From Rhabdobacter roseus (lineage in GTDB: Bacteria; Bacteroidota; Bacteroidia; Cytophagales; Spirosomataceae), in the NCBI RefSeq assembly GCF_014202275.1, contig NZ_JACHGF010000003.1:310001-374000 (forward strand): 64,000 nucleotides of DNA, written 5' to 3'. The notes under the pieces were generated by a model. The model was not told where the DNA came from, made no database searches, and saw only the letters and a list, made by a program, of their open reading frames with translations. The stretch's first letter is position 1. Every line of letters starts with the position of its first letter. Of this stretch, positions 61,664 to 64,000 are shown in pieces. The translations under genes and the position numbers were made by a program.

Positions 61664-64000
61664 TCAATAGCTTTCAACAGTAGTGGGGGTTTCTTCCCGA
61701 AGCTCAGGCGAACTCTGAGAAGTACCTTTCTCAATTAAACCAGCAAAAAGTACATACAGCCCCGGAATCAGGATCACCCCGAAAATAGTCCCGATGAGCA
61801 TACCACCCGCCGCCGCCGTACCGATGGAGCGGTTGCCAAGAGCTCCGGCCCCGCTGGCGACACAAAGCGGGATGAGCCCCGCAATGAAGGCAAAGGAGGT
61901 CATGAGGATGGGACGCAACCGCTCCCCAGCGCCGTCAATAGCCGCCTGAAGTACCGTACGCCCCTCTTTTTGCCGCAAGATGGCAAACTCCACGATCAGG
62001 ATGGCGTTTTTTCCCAGTAGCCCGATCAGCATCACCAGCGATACCTGCGCGTAGATGTTATTCTCCAACCCCAGCAGCTTGAGTGCCAGAAAAGCCCCGA
62101 AAATACCCGTCGGGAGCGACAACAGCACCGGCAGCGGCAGCAGAAAACTCTCGTACTGCGCCGCCAGCAGCAGGTACACAAATACCAGACAGATCAGGAA
62201 GATGTAGATGGCCTGGTTGCCCGACAGGATTTCCTCGCGCGTCATGCCGGACCAGTCGAAGCTGTACCCTTTGGGTAGTTTTTCCTGGGCTACGCGCTCT
62301 ACGGCCTTGATGGCGTCGCCACTGCTGAAGCCGGGCGCGGCGTCGCCGTTGATCATGGCCGACGTGAACATGTTGTAACGCGTGAGCTGCTCCGGCCCGT
62401 AGACCCGCTCCAGCCGGATGAAGGTCGAGAAGGGTACCATTTCGCCCCGGTCGTTTTTAACGTACAGCTGCGCAATGTCCTCGGGGCTGGCGCGGTAATG
62501 GGGTGCGGCCTGCACCATCACTTTATACATTTGCCCAAACCGAATAAAATTGGAAGCATAAAAACTACCGATGAGTGTTTGTAAGGTACTCATGGCGTTG
62601 TCGACGGTCACGCCCTTTTTGGCGGCCATGTCGGTATCAACGTGAATGAGGTACTGCGGGAAGCTGGCGTCGAAGCTCGTAAAGGCGCTCCCGATCTCGG
62701 GGGTAGTGCGCAGGGCTTCCACAAACTCGTTGGTAACACGAGCCGTTTCCTGCAAATCGCCCCGCCCGGTTTTGTCCAGCAGGCGGAGCTCAAAACCGCT
62801 GGAATTTCCGAAGCCAGGTACCGTCGGGGGCGGGAAATACTGAATGTCGGCGTCGGTGATGTCCTTGGTGCGTTCTTCCATGAGCGCGATGATGTCCTGC
62901 ACCGAAACGGTGCGTTCATCCCAGGGCTTGAGGTTGATCATACCCATCCCGTAGGAAGCCCCGGCGGCTTCGGTCATGAGGCTGTATCCGGCCAGGGTAG
63001 TTACCGACTCTACCGCCTCGATTTCCTTGGTAGCCTGCTGTATTTTATCCAAAACAACCTCCGTGCGCTCCACGGTAGCGCCCACGGGCGTGGTTACGTT
63101 CACGTAAAGTACCCCCTGATCTTCGGTAGGAATGAAGCCCGAAGGCAAGATGGCGCTAAGCCCCCAGGTACCTACACAAAACGCCACCAGTAGACCTACG
63201 GTAATGACCCGGCGCCCCGCTATGGCCCCGATCAAAGTACGGTACTTACCAGCCAGGGCCTCGTATCCGCGGTTAAAGCCGTTGAAAAACCGCTGCACCG
63301 GCGTATTTTTTTTCGTTTCGACGTGGGTATTTTTTAGCAAAATGGCGCACAAAGCGGGCGTAAGCGTGAGGGCATTGATCCCCGAAATGATGATCGAGAT
63401 AGCGAGTGTCAGCGAAAATTGGCGGTAGAAAATCCCGACGGGCCCCGACATGAAGGCTACCGGAATAAATACCGCCGACATCACCAGCGTAATGGCTACC
63501 ACCGCCCCGCTGATTTCGTCCATGGCGGCAAAGGTCGCTTCACGGGCTGAGAGGTGCCGTTCGGCCATTTTGGCGTGTACGGCTTCTACCACCACGATGG
63601 CGTTGTCCACCACGATCCCGATGGCCAGTACCAGCGCAAACAGCGTGAGCAAGTTGATTGAAAACCCAAGTACCTGCATGAAGGCAAAGGTACCTATGAG
63701 CGCCACGGGCACGGCCAGCGCCGGAATGAGCGTAGAGCGAAAATCCTGCAAAAACAGGAACACGATGATGAACACCAGGATGAACGCCTCAATGAGCGTA
63801 CGAACTACCTCGTGGATCGAGGCGTCGAGAAAGCGGGATACGTCGTACGAAACCGTGTAGGTCATGCCGGGCGGAAAAGAGGTTTCCTTCAGCTCCGCCA
63901 CGCGTTTTTTAACGTTCTCGATCACCTCCCGGGCGTTGGAACCGGGGCGTTGCTTCAGCATGATCGAGGCCGAGGGCCGCCCGTCCGACTTGGAGGCCAT
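61664..64000 (-). CDS. RND (HAE1/AcrB-type) efflux pump inner-membrane component, N-terminus outside window
   Basis: 778 residues are visible. The first codon at 64000 happens to be ATG, but alignment to AcrB-type pumps shows about 280 residues missing upstream. Features in order: pore-domain start (ASIMLKQRPGSNAREVIENV), TM4 with VVDNAIVVVE, where the second Asp of the usual DD proton pair is Asn, docking/pore domain, and TM10 LLGKNAILIVEFA with the conserved Lys. Protons drive export of hydrophobic compounds through the TolC partner encoded 12 nt downstream. A periplasmic adaptor gene is expected beyond the window edge. Confidence 0.92.
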   Translation of the reverse strand: MASKSDGRPSASIMLKQRPGSNAREVIENVKKRVAELKETSFPPGMTYTVSYDVSRFLDASIHEVVRTLIEAFILVFIIVFLFLQDFRSTLIPALAVPVALIGTFAFMQVLGFSINLLTLFALVLAIGIVVDNAIVVVEAVHAKMAERHLSAREATFAAMDEISGAVVAITLVMSAVFIPVAFMSGPVGIFYRQFSLTLAISIIISGINALTLTPALCAILLKNTHVETKKNTPVQRFFNGFNRGYEALAGKYRTLIGAIAGRRVITVGLLVAFCVGTWGLSAILPSGFIPTEDQGVLYVNVTTPVGATVERTEVVLDKIQQATKEIEAVESVTTLAGYSLMTEAAGASYGMGMINLKPWDERTVSVQDIIALMEERTKDITDADIQYFPPPTVPGFGNSSGFELRLLDKTGRGDLQETARVTNEFVEALRTTPEIGSAFTSFDASFPQYLIHVDTDMAAKKGVTVDNAMSTLQTLIGSFYASNFIRFGQMYKVMVQAAPHYRASPEDIAQLYVKNDRGEMVPFSTFIRLERVYGPEQLTRYNMFTSAMINGDAAPGFSSGDAIKAVERVAQEKLPKGYSFDWSGMTREEILSGNQAIYIFLICLVFVYLLLAAQYESFLLPLPVLLSLPTGIFGAFLALKLLGLENNIYAQVSLVMLIGLLGKNAILIVEFAILRQKEGRTVLQAAIDGAGERLRPILMTSFAFIAGLIPLCVASGAGALGNRSIGTAAAGGMLIGTIFGVILIPGLYVLFAGLIEKGTSQSSPELREETPTTVESY

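Larger units (their letters stand above)
1..64000. repeat. Highly iterated 7-mer GGTACTT / AAGTACC across the whole window
   Basis: In the first 1,000 nt alone the word starts at 77, 107, 124, 297, 317, 348, 432, 689, 856 and 886 (both orientations), about 80 times the random expectation for a 7-mer counted on both strands. It continues to the far end (e.g. around 61715, 63110, 63240 and 63670). Inside genes it is read in all three frames: AGT-ACC (Ser-Thr), GTA-CTT (Val-Leu), GGT-ACT-T (Gly-Thr) and GGG-TAC-TT (Gly-Tyr-Phe). Protein sequence therefore cannot explain it. Flanks favour G before and T or C after (GGGTACTTT). The related palindrome GGTACC is also common. Density looks lower in some genes, e.g. 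the sigma factor region 50.9-52 kb. Function is unknown. Confidence 0.9.

Noticed and set aside
61664-64000. ATG at 64000 as the start of the RND pump
   Set aside because: AcrB-type pumps have about 280 residues before this point; the ATG coincides with the window edge by chance.
1-64000. GGTACTT repeats as a CRISPR array or tandem repeat
   Set aside because: Copies are irregularly spaced, single words of about 7-9 nt scattered through genes, without spacers or cas genes.

Overview
The window looks like chromosomal DNA of a GC-rich member of the Bacteroidota, most likely Cytophagales (Spirosomataceae-like). The evidence is a LruC-domain protein, DUF5686 and DUF4834 proteins, a TonB-dependent receptor with a carboxypeptidase-regulatory-like N-terminus, BshA (bacillithiol), several ThuA and Gfo/Idh/MocA paralogues, Tat-exported sugar enzymes, and TAnnTTTG-type promoter elements. 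I see no rRNA, tRNA, CRISPR array, integrase or complete insertion sequence.

Region 1 (1-20.9 kb) is carbohydrate catabolism. A 5'-truncated propeller/helical-toroid protein and an exported FAD enzyme converge. Then come a LacI-type regulator, an exported Gfo/Idh oxidoreductase, and a tight operon of a divergent Nramp-like transporter, an NAD(P)-dependent epimerase/dehydratase, a DapA-family aldolase and an enolase-superfamily enzyme. A PIG-L deacetylase and a BNR protein follow. The run ends with DUF1080 (3-keto-disaccharide hydrolase family), Gfo/Idh, a FucP-like MFS permease, a second Gfo/Idh, NagA and NagB. The palindrome GGGTACGTACCC with a conserved TTTC upstream occurs in three promoter regions of this block (5.07, 11.14, 13.66 kb). 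It is probably the operator of the LacI regulator at 3.9 kb and would tie the block into one regulon.

Region 2 (20.9-42.6 kb) is mixed: a remnant of an Rpn/PD-(D/E)XK transposase-like protein, phosphocholine phospholipase C, a TIM-barrel isomerase, DUF5686 and DUF1264 proteins, a response regulator with a multi-PAS histidine kinase, a methyltransferase, an XRE regulator/membrane-protein pair with a palindromic operator, a metallophosphoesterase, a sorbosone-dehydrogenase-like lipoprotein, a TonB-dependent receptor, small proteins and an M1 peptidase.

Region 3 (43-49.5 kb) is a second sugar-oxidation cluster. It holds a 1184-residue lipoprotein joining ThuA, a dehydrogenase propeller, HEAT-like helices, a LamG/DUF1080-like domain and a type-1 copper domain, then a free ThuA, a Gfo/Idh protein lacking the usual EKP lysine, and a D-tagatose/D-psicose 3-epimerase-like enzyme.

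Region 4 (49.5-64 kb) is housekeeping and envelope: AI-2E family protein, ECF sigma factor with a membrane partner, SGNH hydrolase, DUF4834, PurN, LruC protein, UbiA prenyltransferase, BshA, and a TolC/RND efflux pair that runs off the window end.

The most unusual signal is at nucleotide level. The 7-mer GGTACTT (reverse complement AAGTACC) recurs throughout on both strands, in all three codon phases and between genes. I counted 10 copies in the first 1,000 nt, against about 0.12 expected. It often occurs as close inverted pairs just after genes. This resembles highly iterated palindromes (HIP1) or DNA-uptake sequences, and I know of no described equivalent for this motif.
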